In this document: piece by piece, positions 22,546 to 34,364 of the stretch | How positions within the stretch are numbered: position 1 is the stretch's first letter | Layout of the letters: each line of letters starts with the position of its first letter | NCBI GenBank assembly: GCA_023101885.1 | Contig: JALPQD010000240.1 | Location: 2,449,501-2,513,500, forward strand | Source: Typhlomys cinereus | Lineage: Eukaryota > Chordata > Mammalia > Rodentia > Platacanthomyidae | Reading direction: 5' to 3' | Length of the DNA stretch: 64,000 nt | Notes under the pieces: model-generated | The model's database searches: none | Seen by the model: only the letters and a program-made list of their open reading frames with translations | Told to the model about the DNA's origin: nothing | Translations under genes and position numbers: made by a program

Positions 22546-22945
22546 TGAATTGTTCATTCCCCCTTATCTTCCTCCTTCTTTTCCCCTTTTTTCCCCTGCC
22601 TTCTCCCTTTCTTTCCCTCCTTCACCATTTCCTCTCTCTTCCTGTTTGCTTGTGTGGGCTGCTGGGTTGTCTTCAGATTGCCTGTTCTAGTAGTAGCTGA
22701 GGTTTCTGTGTAAGTTTAAGTGGACCTTACTTGCATAGACCACAGATAGAGAAGTTCCCTTTCACCTCTTTAGCCCTTGTCCCTAAGGTTCCCACTGCGT
22801 GTAGTTATTTCTCCTTGGTTGCTCACTGGTCAGTGGGGGAATGTTGTTATGCTAGCCATTGTGCAGGTCTGGTGAGGGTAAGTCTCATTGCAGTGAGATT
22901 ATGTGCAAGGGCTGTAGCTGACCTTCCCAGGATTCCTTGAGTATA
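22546..22945 (-). mobile_element. Older L1 3'UTR fragment
   Basis: It has a C/T-rich tract at 22555-22645, GTTCCCACTG, a GTCAGTGGGGGAATGTTGTTATG block shared with 14055 and 21965, and a GTCTCATTGCAGTGAG block. Confidence 0.7.
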
Positions 22946-23440
22946 AATCAGGCCGGTGAAAAACAGATAGCAGTGGAGACTTATTTCCTGTTCTTGGCTT
23001 TTCTGGAGTATGTTATATTTGTCCTGTGATCTAATCTCAGAATGGGAAGATTGATACCACACAGCTCAACATGGTTTTTCCCTAAAACTATATTTGAGGT
23101 CCACATTGTTCCCAGCATTGCAGCAGAAACTATGTCTTTTTAGATATTGTTAACTCTGTACAATCACTGACTGTCTGAGGATGCAGTAAATCACATGTAT
23201 CTTTATGTACTTCCTTGCACCTTCCCTATTTACAGGTATTGACTACTTTAGATTGCTGATGGCTTTATGTAGTTCCTTTCATGCCTTCACTTTTGTGTCT
23301 TTTGTTCCCATGAGATTTTGCTGTTCCTTGTTATTATCTTTATATTCACTGATTCTGGATGATTCCTTATGTGTAACACTTACAAGCATTATAGCTGAAA
23401 ATAAATTTGTCTTAGTACAGTCTCACGCTGGTTGAGATCC
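22946..23440. other. No gene recognised
   Basis: It is flanked by L1 3'UTR pieces on both sides and may be further old L1 sequence. Confidence 0.35.
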
Positions 23441-25114
23441 CTCTAGTTGCTACCTGGAACCAGTTCCTGTGCTCCCTTTCAGAGACTCCATATTACTATA
23501 AATGCTAGCATTTACAGTTTTGGATGCAGCAGCCCTGGCATAACTTGGCCGGCAGTGAATCTCCCTCCCCACCTTCAGGCTCTTACAATCTTACTGCCTC
23601 CTCTTCCACAAAATTTTCTGAGCCTTAGGATGGGAGGAGGTATGGTTGACCTGATTTAGGTTGAGGGCTTTAGGGTTGCAGATATTTTGCACTCTGGTTG
23701 GTTGTTGTTGTCTATATATTTCACTGATTTCACCATTGCCATATGCTGCATGTTTTTGGGTGTTGAAATCTTTTCTTACATAAAGATATAATGAGAGGTG
23801 TTTGGATAGTGATTTACTGTCAGGTGATTATATTTAATACTGAGACATCTGAGCTTGCATAATGTCAATTTTCTCCACGTTCACTGAAGCTTAGACCAGT
23901 TTAAATGACTGGATAAATGTTCCTTGTCATTGAAGGGAGGGCTTAGGGGTTAGTAGGCAGGTGATTCGCTACCTGGAGTCGAACCCCACTTCTTACTATG
24001 TCCTATCCCTGTTCTTCCCTATCTTTGAAGACTTTTCTTATATACAACCTTCTTTATATGTTTGTATATGTTCTCTTACTTTCACCCTTTTGTAATCTTC
24101 TCTCACCACCCCTGTCCTGTGTTCCTTTGCATTTCTTGGTGTAATAAAAATTTCTGTCTGATTACATCAAACAAGGATTAATGTTAGGATCCACTTATAA
24201 GGGAGAACATACAGCACCTGTCTTTCTGTGTCTGGGATACTCCATTCAGCCTAAAGTTTTTTCTAGCTCCATCCATTTATCGACAAATTTCTTTACAGTT
24301 GAATAGTGTTCCATTGTATATATGAACCACATTTTCATTAGCCATTTGTCAACTGTTGGACATGTAGGTTGGTTCTATTTCTTTGCTATTATGAAAAGTG
24401 CTGCCAGGAACATGGTCGTACATGTGACTCTGTTGCAAGATTCGGTATTTGGGAATATTCCCAGGAGTGGTATATCTGAATTGAAAGGAATTCCAATTTT
24501 TAACCTTTTTAGAACCTCCAAATTGATTTCCAAAGGGGTTGTATGAATTTACATTTCCACTAGTAATATATGAGGATCATTTTCTTCCCACATCTATGTC
24601 ACCATTTTTTTTGTGTGTGTTTTGAATCTAAGTCATACTGACTAACTTGGTATCTTAAGGTGGTTTTAATTTGCATTTTCCTAATGATTAGTGTGGTAGA
24701 ATATGTTTTTTTAGGATGTTTCTTAAACATTTGAATTTCATCTTGTAAAAGGTATCTTTTAAATTCTATAGCCCATTTTTAAATTTTTTTTATTATTTAT
24801 TATTCAATTGTGTGTGTATGCACATGTGTGTATGTATGTGTGTGTGTGTATGTGAGTGTGTGTAGAACCACGGATGAATTCGGGAACCACCATGGACGCC
24901 TCCACCTCCTCCTTGTTTACTCTGCCCCAGGATTCACAGGCTCCGCCCTACCAGGACCAGAAACACAGGCCACCCCCGCTTCTGCCCAGTGTCTATACGT
25001 GGGGTCTAGGATCCGAACTCAGGACCTTCCGCTTGCAAGGCAGAGGCTTAACCCCTGAGCCACCTCTCCAGCCCTCTATAACCTATTTTTAAAAGGAGTT
25101 ATTTACTTCCTTGG
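23441..25114 (-). mobile_element. Old L1: 3'UTR and ORF2 C-terminus, split by a SINE
   Basis: 3'UTR blocks (GGATGCAGCAGCCCT, CTTACTGCCTCCTCTTCC) are followed by the ORF2 end (24160-24787), recognisable from GGGATACTCCATTCAG, CAACTGTTGGACATGTAGG and GGGAATATTCCCAGGAGTGG. The SINE at 24788-25077 interrupts it, and L1 resumes for about 35 bases. No frame is open. Confidence 0.8.
24788..25077 (-). mobile_element. tRNA-headed SINE, minus strand, with ~19-bp TSD
   Basis: On the minus strand it begins GGGCTGGAGAGGTGGCTCAG (A-box-like) with GAGTTCGGATCC as a B-box-like element. About 150 bases of body follow, then a (CA)n-type tail. TCTATAGCCCATTTTTAAA and TCTATAACCTATTTTTAAA flank it, two mismatches in 19. 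The head resembles rodent B2; the body was not recognised. Relatives lie at 33205 and 36078. Confidence 0.85.
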
Positions 25115-25312
25115 TGTAATGATTTTAAATGTGTTCCCCACAAATGCATGTGTTTGGGAAAGTCATGTACCTTTAGGGGGTGGAGCCTTGTGGAAGGAAG
25201 GCAGGGGTGAATCACTACATCCTACTTCCTGGAGAGGTCTTCTCTAGCAGTGGCAGCCTTGGAGCTTTCAGCCTCCATGAAGGACATGACTTAGTTCACC
25301 TTTCGCTTCTGT
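25115..25312 (+). repeat. MaLR-type LTR, 3'-truncated
   Basis: TGTAATGATTTTAAATGTG, GCATGTGTTTGGGAAAGTC and GGGGTGGAGCCTTG are the usual first half of such LTRs. It stops where L1 5'UTR sequence begins. Confidence 0.65.
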
Positions 25313-25337
25313 TGACAATTAATGCCGTTTCTGCTTT

Positions 25338-26090
25338 TGCTGATCCACCTGCCCACCTGCCCCGGATGTTCCGAGTCACCCTGCGTTTCAGGTAACACCC
25401 ACCAGCCCATCCCAGATCTTCCCGCTGGGGACCCTAAGCTGCATCCAACCTGCCTGGGGTTGGCTGGAACTCTATCTAGGCCATTTTCAGGGTCCCAAGT
25501 GAGATGCGCAGCCAGCGGGCCACCAGCCCCTTTGCTGCTCCACCTACCCAGCCGCTCAGGATGCTTCAGGTCACCCTGTGTCTCAGGAAGGACACACTGC
25601 TCCTCAGAAACCAACAGAATCCAAAGAAAACCCAAGCAAAGCTCTAGGGGACAAACACCATACATCTCAAGTCCTCTAAAATCATCCTATGACATGAGAG
25701 AGATTCTTCACAGCCAGCCCAAAGATAAGTAAACCACTTTTTACCATCCTGCTGCTTTCAATTATTAATCACTGTAGATTAACTTTTCCATATAGCCACC
25801 CCCAAACCATATAAAACTTCAGGGACTATACCACGCACCCTCACATATCATCAAGGTACTAAATTGTAAAAGTGCACTACCACACTAATTTTCACCTCCT
25901 GTCTACTAAACCTGTCTTAATTGATGTACTAACAGCCTAATACCCCTACCCAAGAAATAATAACAACAGAAAAACATAACCACCTCCAAGGCAACCACTA
26001 ATAATAACTGCCAGAGAATACTAATATATACTAGATCAGTTCATTCAAAAACACACAGAATCTGAAAGGTCTTAAGAGACAAAACAACAA
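25338..26090 (+). promoter_or_regulatory. L1 5'UTR with tandem ~195-bp monomers
   Basis: A unit starting TGCTGATCCACCTGCCCACC at 25338 is followed at 25533 by TGCTGCTCCACCTACCCAGC, giving a 195-base period. A (partial) second unit leads into an A-rich spacer before ORF1. Tandem 5'UTR monomers act as promoters in murine L1, and a similar role is inferred here. Long frames run on both strands (25322-25732 plus, 25665-25291 minus), reflecting high GC and the repeat. Confidence 0.7.
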
Positions 26091-27145
26091 TGCGCAAGTC
26101 AAAACACAGATCCATGAGAAAAAAAACCCTAAGAAGACAAATCTTCCACCAAAAGAATTAACACCATAATGATAGAACCAAAATAAATTCACGGAAAATA
26201 GCCAAGAAAGCCAGGCCCAGGATAACGACTTTCAAAGCATGACCATTACCATGATCAATACTATGAAAGAGGAAATGCAGGAGAAGTTAAATAACCACAT
26301 CAACCACTTTCAACAGGAACACAAAAGACACTTGGAGGAGTTGAGAAAAACAGTTCAAGAAACAAAAATAGCCATAAAGCAGTTAAAACAGTCTCAGGCA
26401 GAGTTTAAAATTAAACTGAAAGACAAATTATCTTCAACCCGGAACTCAACAGTGAGTCTTATCAGCAGAACTAATGAAGCAGAAAATAGAATTTCAGAAT
26501 TTGAAGACAAATTAACCAGCTCAATGGAAGAGGTTAAAGCCAAAAAGATACTTGAGAGGAATATTCAAGAGTTATGGGACACCCTGAAGAAGCCTAACAT
26601 GCACATTCATGGAATACCAGAGCAAGAATCCAAAAATACCACATCTGAGGAAAATTTTCAAATTATCATCAAGAAAAGCTTCCCTCATCTAAAGAATGAG
26701 AGGCTCATCCAAACACAAGAGGCATTCCTCACCCCAAACAGATATGATCAAAATAGAAACTCACCACTGCAAATAATAGTCAAAACACTCAATGTTCAAG
26801 ACAAAAAGAAAAGGTGTTGGGAGCTTCAAGGGGAAAAAAAAATAAGTCACTTTTAAAGGTAAACCTATTAAAATAACAAATGACTTCTCAATGGGAACAG
26901 TAAAAGCAAAAAAGCAAGAGGAGCTTGGAGAGATGTACTTCAAGTATTAAATGAGCAAAAATATCAACCCAGGCTGATATACCTGGCAAAACTATCCGTC
27001 ATGATCAAGGGAGAAAGTTTTTGAGCACAAAGACAATTTGAAAGCTTACAGGTCTACCAAACCAGGCCTTCAAAAAATGCTACAAAAGATACTCAAGCTT
27101 GAAGAAAAAAACAAGGGTATCCAGGAGGACAAAAGGGAAGTATAA
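26091..27145 (+). pseudogene. L1 ORF1 (RNA-binding protein), broken
   Basis: The likely start is ATG at 26091; a stop after 23 codons and a frameshift precede the main frame. That frame (26239-26856) shows the coiled coil (Gln/Glu/Lys-rich heptads, first ~100 codons) and the RRM-like domain (IHGIPEQES, FPHLKN, TPNRYDQNRNSPLQIIVKTL). A stop after ISHF separates it from the C-terminal domain, readable to about 27145 only with stops and a shift. ORF1p forms trimers that coat L1 RNA. Confidence 0.88.
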
Positions 27146-27201
27146 TACCACAAAAACCTAAGAGCCAAATAACAGAGTTACAAAAGCCACTAAACAAAAA
27201 A

Positions 27202-30200
27202 ATGTCCATAATTAAAAATAATTTCTCCATTATTATATTAATGTCAATGGAATTAACTCCCCAATTAAGAGACACAGACTACAAACTTGAATTAAAGATC
27301 ACAAGCCATCAATCTGCTGCCTTCAGGAAACTTATCTCATAGGCACATCCTAAAAATAACAGGCTGGTCCAAAATTCTGCAAGTTAATGGAACCAGAAAC
27401 AGGCAGAGGTAGCCATTATGCTATAAGACAAAGTGGACTTCAAAGCAAAAAAAAAAAAATCATAAGATACACAATGGATACTACATTTTAGTCACAGGAA
27501 CAATTCACCAGGAAAACTTCACAATACTGAACATATTTGCACCTAATATGGGGCCCTCCACATTCATTAAGCAAGCCCTACAGCATCTAAAGTGAGAAAT
27601 CAACACCCAAACGATAATATTTGGGGATTTCAACACCGCTCTCTCAACATGGAATAGACCAACAGGTGAAAAGTTTAACAGAGACACTTTGGAACTTAAT
27701 CAAACCCTTACTGAAATGGACCTTACAGGTCTCTAACTTTTCATCCACGCACCAAAGAATACACATATTTCTCAGCAACATATGGAACTTTCTCCAAAAT
27801 AGATCACATATTGGGCCACAAAACAAATCTCCACATATACAGGAAAGTTGAAATTCTTGCCTGTACCCTATCAGACCACCAAGGTATTAAGCTTGACATC
27901 CACAATACAACAAACAACAGAAAATACACTAACTCATGGAAACTTAATACTATGATGCGGAATGAGAATTAGATTCAGGAAATTACAAAAGAAATTCAAC
28001 ATTTCCTGGAGGTGTACAATAATGAAAATACAACTTACCAAAATCTTTGGGACACAATGAAAGCTGTCCTAAGAGGTATGTTCATAGCTCTTGATGCCTA
28101 CATCAAAAAAAAAAAAAGGAAACATCAGAAATAAATAACTTAACAATGCAGCTTAAAGCTTTAGAGACACTAGAGCAATCCATTTCCAAAAGCAGTAGAA
28201 GAGAAGAGATCAGCAAAATCAGGGGAGAAATATCCAAAATTGAGATAAGAAAAATGACACAGAGAATCAACCAAAAATCTGGTTCTTTAAAAAAATCAAT
28301 AAGATTGACACACCCCTAGCTAAATTAACCAAAAGCAAGAGAGAAAAAACACAAATTAAAAAAATTAGAAATGAAAATGGAGGTTTCATTACTGATACCC
28401 AAGAAATGCAGAGAAATATAATGTCATATTTCAAAAACATATACTCTGGGAAATTTGACAATGCAAAAGAAATGGATGTATTCTTAGGTAAGCACAATTT
28501 ACCTAAATTGAGTCAGGAAGTTGTGAATTATTTAAATTGTCCTATAACATATGAGGAAATCGAGGAAGTAATCTCAAATCTTCTCACCAAAAAATGTCCT
28601 GGACCTGATGGATTCAGCACAGAATTCTACCAGACACTTAAGGAGCTAATAACGCCAATACTTCTTAAACTGTTCCATCAAACAGCAAAGGAAGGAACAC
28701 TACCAAATTCTTTCTATGAAGCTAATATTGTCTTAATCCTAAACCTAAAAAAGATACACTTAAAAGAGAAAACTATAGGCCAATCTTTCTGATGAACACA
28801 GATGCAAAGATTCTCAACAAAGTTTTAGCAAATCGAATTAAAAAATATATCAAAAAGATCATTCACGGGGATCAAGTAGGATTTATCCCAGGCACACAAG
28901 GTTGGTTCAATATACGCAAATCAATAAATGCAATTCATGATATAAACCAGTCCAAAATCCAAAACCACAAGATACTCTCGATAGATGCAGAAAAAGCTTT
29001 TGACAAGATCCAACAGCCCTTTATGATCAAAACCCTAGAGAAGGTTGGAATGGAAGGAACTTTTATCAATATAATAAAAGTGGTATAAAACAAGCCTACA
29101 GCAAGGATTATAACCAGTGGGGAAAAACTTGAAACATTCCCGCTTCAATCAGGAACTAGACAAGGCTGTCCACTCTCACCACTTCTATTCAACATTGTAC
29201 TTGAAGTCTTAGCTGAGGCCATAAGACAAGAAAGGGACATAAAAGGGATTCAAATTGGCAAGGAAGAAGTCAAGTTATCTCTATTTGCAAATGACATGAT
29301 CTTATAACTGAGTGATCCCAAAAACTCCACCAGGAAACTCCTGGAACTAATACAGAATTTCAGCAGGGTGGCAGGATACAAAATAAATGTGCAAAAATCA
29401 GACGCCTTCCTATATGCCCAGAATGAAAGAAGTGAAAAAGCTTTGAGAGGAACAATCCCATTTACTATAGCCCCTAAAAAAATGAAATACCTTGGCACAA
29501 ACCTGACCAAAGAAGTAAGAGACCTTTACAATGAAAACTTTAAAACCCTAAAGAAAGAAACCGCAGAAGACACCAGAAGGTGGAAAGACCTCCCATGTTC
29601 CTGGATTGGCACAATCAACATCATAAAAATGACCATCCTACCAAAGACAATATACAGATTCAATGCTATATCAATTAAAATCCCAAAGCAATTCTTTAAA
29701 GAAGTTGACCAAACAATCTCAAAATTCATATGGAGGCACAAAAGACCCAGGATAGCAAAAACAATCCTGAGTAGCAAAAACACTGTTGGAGGTATTACCA
29801 TACCAAACCTTAGTCTATACTAAAAATCCATAGTTGTAAAAACAGCTTGGTACTGGCTCCAAAATAGACACACAGATCAATGGATAAGGATTGAAGACCC
29901 AGATATAAGCCCACAGAACTACAGCCATTTGATCTTTGACAAAGGGGCCCAAAAAATCCAAGGGAAAAAGAACAGCATCTTCAACAAATGGTGCTGGCAA
30001 AACTGGATCTCCACATGCAGAAGATTAAAACTGGACAAGAGTTAATTCCAAATGTTTCAAGGACCTCGATATAAGGTCTCCTACTTTTATACCATCTACC
30101 TTTGAATTCACCTTGATAGCACAAGTATGACCATGTTCATAGCAGCACTGTTTACAATAGCAAAGTCATGGAATCAACCCAAATGTCCAACAGTTGACGA

Positions 30201-30375
30201 GTGGATAAGGAAAATGTGGAACATTTATATAATGGGATACTACTCAGCCATCAAAAATGATGAATTAATACAATTTGCCAGGAAATGGATGGAATTAGAA
30301 ATAATTATATTGAGTGAAGTATCCCAGACACAGAAAATTAAGCACAGTATGTTTTCCCTAATAGGTGGATCCTAG
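27202..30375 (+). pseudogene. L1 ORF2 (endonuclease/reverse transcriptase), broken
   Basis: It starts at ATG 27202 and ends at TAG 30373-30375. The endonuclease region (27300-27960) and reverse transcriptase (28400-29820) can be followed through many stops. The polymerase motif FADD has become FAND (29284-29295), followed within three codons by a stop. An internal deletion of about 650 bases near 30070 removes most of the C-terminal part and is filled with 3'UTR-like sequence. The end, SLIGGS, is kept. Confidence 0.9.
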
Positions 30376-31412
30376 TACCAAAGCCACTTAGAGACACACT
30401 CAAAGATAAATCTCTGTAATACCTACAGTAATTGCAAAGATTATAAACAGGAGGGAAGGGGTAGGAGGGCTCTGTCAGAAATATGGAGAGAGGGGATCAT
30501 GTTACAGGAGAGAAAATAGGCTACCATCAAGGACTGCAAGTAAGTAATGAGACATGTGGTTAAGTTCACAGATTTTCCTTCCTGATCATTTGCAACTGAT
30601 GGGGTATGATCTCACCAGAAGGCGAGGGCATATAGTCTGGCAGATAGAGAGTAACCATTTTTCAAATAGAAGATTGACCCTCCTCCCTCACCAAGGTCTC
30701 CTTTTTTTATTCCATCTACCTTTGAATATACTCTTATAATAGTACTCTATTTTAACAGCCTTTTAATCTCTGGCCAGGGGGTGACATCCAATACCCATCA
30801 GGATGGAGCCAAGGGCATTGCAGGAGCAGCAAAACCACAAAAGAAAATCAACAAACCATAATTCAGAACATCAGAGACTCTATATCAACCACCTGGAATC
30901 AGGCCAGCCTAATCTCTCCCCATCCTGAAGCTCAGGGAAATTTGCAGAAGAGGGGGTGGTAACATTGTAAGAGCACAAGGATTGGGAGGAGTAATTGTGT
31001 ACAAGATACTCCACACAAGTTAGGGCCAAAACAATAATAATAGGACTTTGTATGACCTGTGCAATGACCAACACATTATTGACCCCTCAAAGACTAGCAT
31101 GGACTAAAGGCACTAGGATCCTTAGAAGCTAAGGATTAACAGCCACAATAGTGTTCCTATACTAAGAGGAACACAAGAAAAAATTCTAGGAAATGCCACT
31201 GAGTCCTTACACCTCATCAGAGAGGAGGACCCAGAGGAAAGTTTGACATACACATTAAAGGATGCTCCAGGGATGGGGGGAGGCACTGGGAGATAGGGAG
31301 GGAGGGGGCAAAGGAAGGGGAAAAGGGGGAAGGGAGCAATGGTGAGGGGTGGAGGGAGGGGACCACTGTACCTATTAAGTTTGTATGAGCAGAAATAAAT
31401 AAATAAATTATG
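30376..31412 (+). other. L1 3'UTR
   Basis: It holds the conserved 3'UTR blocks (GATCTCACCAGAAGG, ACATCCAATACCCATC, CTCTCCCCATCC) and a G-rich tract at 31275-31370. The A-rich end repeats AAAT. Confidence 0.85.
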
Positions 31413-32044
31413 AAAAAATTTTAAAAAATATTACTGTGAACCCCCTTATATTTTGTAGTGTCTAGGTTTTAGAAGGCAAATTAAATAAAATATACTCTTG
31501 GAAAAGCCAAAAAAAAGAAACCCCAGAAATTCAAGATACATAATGGTTCTACTTATGATTCTCTGTCTTTTAAAACCTTTTGTGAACCTGGGATAGTCAG
31601 TAGATACTTGATATTATTTATAATCTTAAAGGAAAAGTTAGAGTAAAATGAGCTAGTGGATTAAAAACTTTGCTTAATAAAACAAAAAAGTAGGAATATC
31701 CAGGAGTTTATGACTCCCTAAGAATAAATATATGAAGTTTTTTACATTCCTAATTTTTAATTTATCCTTACATGCTTTCTCTGCTGTGCAGAATTTTTTC
31801 AACAGGACACCCAAAACTTTTAGTTTTATATGACAGTGTTATAGATGGACCTTACTGACAAGGGTCAACCCAACTTCTAACCTGGGGTCCAGGGATGTGA
31901 GTCAATTTGTCTCCTACAAGGCCTTTGTGAATTTAAGCTCAAGCAGTCAAGCCTTACCATGAGTTGGTATTATGTAATGGCTGTCTCAAACAGGTCCTAT
32001 AGAGGGTCCTGATAATAGTCTCCCCAATCTGGAGAGTGACTATC
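31413..32044. other. No gene recognised
   Basis: It is A/T-rich with no long frame or known repeat pattern. Confidence 0.4.
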
Positions 32045-32560
32045 CTTTGTCTGATATTTTTTCTTCATTTCTTTATTTACAAATGAACTGGGTTTATATC
32101 TTTGCTGTGATCTCCTTCTCCCTCTTCCCTTTTCTCCCCCTCTCTCTATCCACACACCCTTCCCCCACCTTCCTCTCCTTTCATCCATCCTGTTCTGTCC
32201 CACCTGTCCTGTTCTCCTGTCCCCATCCTGTTTTCTTGCTTATATCTAAGGACTCCCATTGAGGTGCCTGTGTTGTAAAAGTCTAAAGGTAGGATGAGGT
32301 CTTCCAGACTAACATACTCCAGCCAAGACAGGAGTGCTGTGCCAAAAGATTGCTATCATGAGACCTTCTACCACCAGATCTACACAATGGTTGCTTTTCT
32401 GTGTCTGATATACTTTGCTCAGTATAACTTCTTTTAATTCCATGCATTTATCAGCAAATTATATTAATTCATTTTTCTCAATAGCTGAATAGTATTCTAT
32501 TGTGTATATATACCACACTTTCATTATCTATTCTTCTACTATTGGGCATTTATTTGCCTG
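32045..32560 (-). mobile_element. Old L1 3'UTR and ORF2 end
   Basis: A C/T-rich tract (32100-32240) is followed by an ORF2-end block (CTGTGTCTGATATACTTTGC, TAGCTGAATAGTATTCTATTG, TATACCACACTTTCATTA). It is much diverged. Confidence 0.7.
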
Positions 32561-32564
32561 ATAG

Positions 32565-32890
32565 TCTTTCACTCCACACTCAACTATTCTACTTCCCTTG
32601 TAATCATTTGCACTGTCTGAAAATTGTGAAAAGTAGTATCTTTTTCCTGGAAGCTTGATGAAGATTTTCCTTTGTCATGTTCTCACCTTGTTCTCTCTGA
32701 ACATAAGCTGTCTCTCTGTTCTAATGCTATGATTCCCTTGGATGCCAGGCAGTCACCTCTAATAAAACTTGTACTTCTTAAGTCTCTCCCCTGTGTTAGT
32801 TTCTCTTTATTAATGAACCCTCACATATTGTTCTAGAGTCATTCTCAATTCCTTTCACCCACCAGCCTAATAAATGGTACTTATAACACT
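32565..32890 (+). repeat. Possible retroviral LTR
   Basis: AATAAAACTTGTACTTCTTAAG, followed by CTCTCCCCTGTGTTAG and TTTCTCTTTATTAATGAACCC, resembles the R-U5 part of a retroviral LTR. Edges and family are unknown. Confidence 0.35.
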
Positions 32891-33204
32891 TCCCCTCAAG
32901 AATCATGAGCAGAAAGCTTAAAATATAAAGCTCCCATGCAAGCAACAGGAATGGAAGGACATTTGATTCCTGGAAAAAGGCATCCTAAATAATAACAAAT
33001 GTCACCTTTCCTTTAAACACACTTGATTAATTCTAAGTACAACTCATGTCTTTGTCCTTTTAACAGTGTACAAAGGACTAGTTCCTAGTCAATCTCATGA
33101 GAAACTGAGAAAAAGCATCTGGTCTTGAATAGATCACTAAAGCTCTTGAGCATGGCTGACATAAAAGATTTCTTGGAGGTTTAATAGCCTCTATAATATC
33201 TGTC
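32891..33204. other. No gene recognised
   Basis: Nothing identifiable is present. Confidence 0.4.
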
Positions 33205-33430
33205 ACTTGGACTAAAAAGATGGTTCAGTGGTCAAGATTCTGCCTCACAAGCAGAAGGACCTGAAATCAGATCCTGGATCCCATACAAAAATACCAAGCA
33301 GAAATGGTACTTCTGACTTTGGAAGGCACAATCTGGGAAACTCAGAGCAAAGGAAAAAGGAGGTAGCAGCAATCCAAGATGATTACTGAAGTCACACTTA
33401 GACTTTCTTAGGCACACATAGTACTCTATG
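33205..33430 (+). mobile_element. Old tRNA-headed SINE, plus strand
   Basis: ACTAAAAAGATGGTTCAGTGG (A-box-like) and the B-box region GAAATCAGATCC match the head of the SINE at 24788. The body (GCAGAGTAAACAAGGAGG in the younger copy) is recognisable as CAGAGCAAAGGAAAAAGGAGG. It ends in the (CA)n tract. Confidence 0.7.

Positions 33431-33469
<39 letters not shown>
33431..33469. repeat. (CA)n microsatellite
   Basis: About nineteen CA units follow the SINE body, as in the other SINE copies. Confidence 0.97.
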
Positions 33470-33471
<2 letters not shown>

Positions 33472-33479
33472 CCAAAAAA

Positions 33480-34360
33480 ATTTTAAAAATAACAGCTGTC
33501 AATGTTAGTGTCAACTACTGGCACTATTGCAGTGATTGTCTTAACCGAGTCTATCCAAACTGCTCATTTGCTCAGTAGTTACTAACAAAATGTAACATCT
33601 GAATTTCTTTTCCGGGATAAATCTTATAAGACATTTTGGCCAAGTTAGATGCTCTAGAAGTCCTATTCCATTGGCTTGACAAGCACTAATAGGTCCTCTG
33701 TAACCTCTCGCGTCTTCAGTAACTCTTATGATACATGTTGCATGAAAGTTCAACCACAGCTGTATGGTGCACATCATATTCCATTAATCCAATGGTGATT
33801 TAACTTGGGCTTAAGCAACTCAACTCAAACAAAAAGAATCAAAACGATCACTGAATAATCTTAATAAGTTGCTCATTGGCTCAACCCATTACTTGGTTTT
33901 CCGAAATCAGTCTTGTGGTCAGATGATTATTGCTGTTGTGATTATTCTGTTCAATTTTTTTCTATATTTTTTTTGGCAAACTCATCAAGCTGAAGCAATG
34001 ATAGTGTTTCTTTGACAGATTCAGTTCCAACATCTTTCTGAGCCTGCTTCTGATTTCTCTAACCTGATTTTCCTTGGCAAACAATATAGAAGATTTTGTT
34101 AGTGACTCACGGCTTCAAGTTTAAATTATGTGACCAAGGTCTGTTAGACAAGGGCACTGTGTCACAGACTGCATCTGCTGAAATTACTACCAATATCAGA
34201 ATTTATGAAGATCATTTAATGTCAGCATTACCCTGGGAAAACATAGTGTTCTGTCAGTTGATGCAGATTAGATCAATATACTCTTTAGAAACACTTCCAG
34301 TCACACAAATCCCCTCTATAAAAATTGACTTCAACTTCCTTATTCTAATTTTTCTGTGAG
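33480..34360. other. Unassigned 0.9 kb with no recognised gene
   Basis: It is less repeat-like than its surroundings. A 78-codon minus-strand frame (33777-33541) and a plus-strand frame at 34096-34359 were examined, and neither has recognisable domains. A decayed processed pseudogene is possible but unsupported. Confidence 0.3.
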
Positions 34361-34364
34361 ACAC

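Larger units (their letters stand above)
25313..31412 (+). mobile_element. Near full-length L1, inactive
   Basis: It has a 5'UTR with tandem units, ORF1, a short gap, ORF2, a 3'UTR with a purine-rich tract and an A-rich tail (31390-31430). Both frames are broken, and ORF2 has lost about 650 bases near 30070. No TSD was identified. It is the only copy here with a 5'UTR. Confidence 0.88.

Noticed and set aside
22383..22700. 105-codon Tyr/Ile-rich frame
   Set aside because: It is driven by the TA repeat followed by C/T-rich L1 3'UTR.
24951..25077. tRNA gene suggested by A- and B-box-like motifs
   Set aside because: The boxes belong to the SINE head. No acceptor or anticodon stem was found.
24810..25092. 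Two overlapping frames in the SINE
   Set aside because: They are antisense readings of a tRNA-derived SINE, which is non-coding.
25313..31412. Target duplication for the full-length L1
   Set aside because: The flanks near 25290-25325 and 31400-31460 share no convincing repeat. The exact 5' start is also uncertain.
34096..34359. 87-codon frame as a possible exon
   Set aside because: No convincing splice sites in phase and no recognisable protein family.
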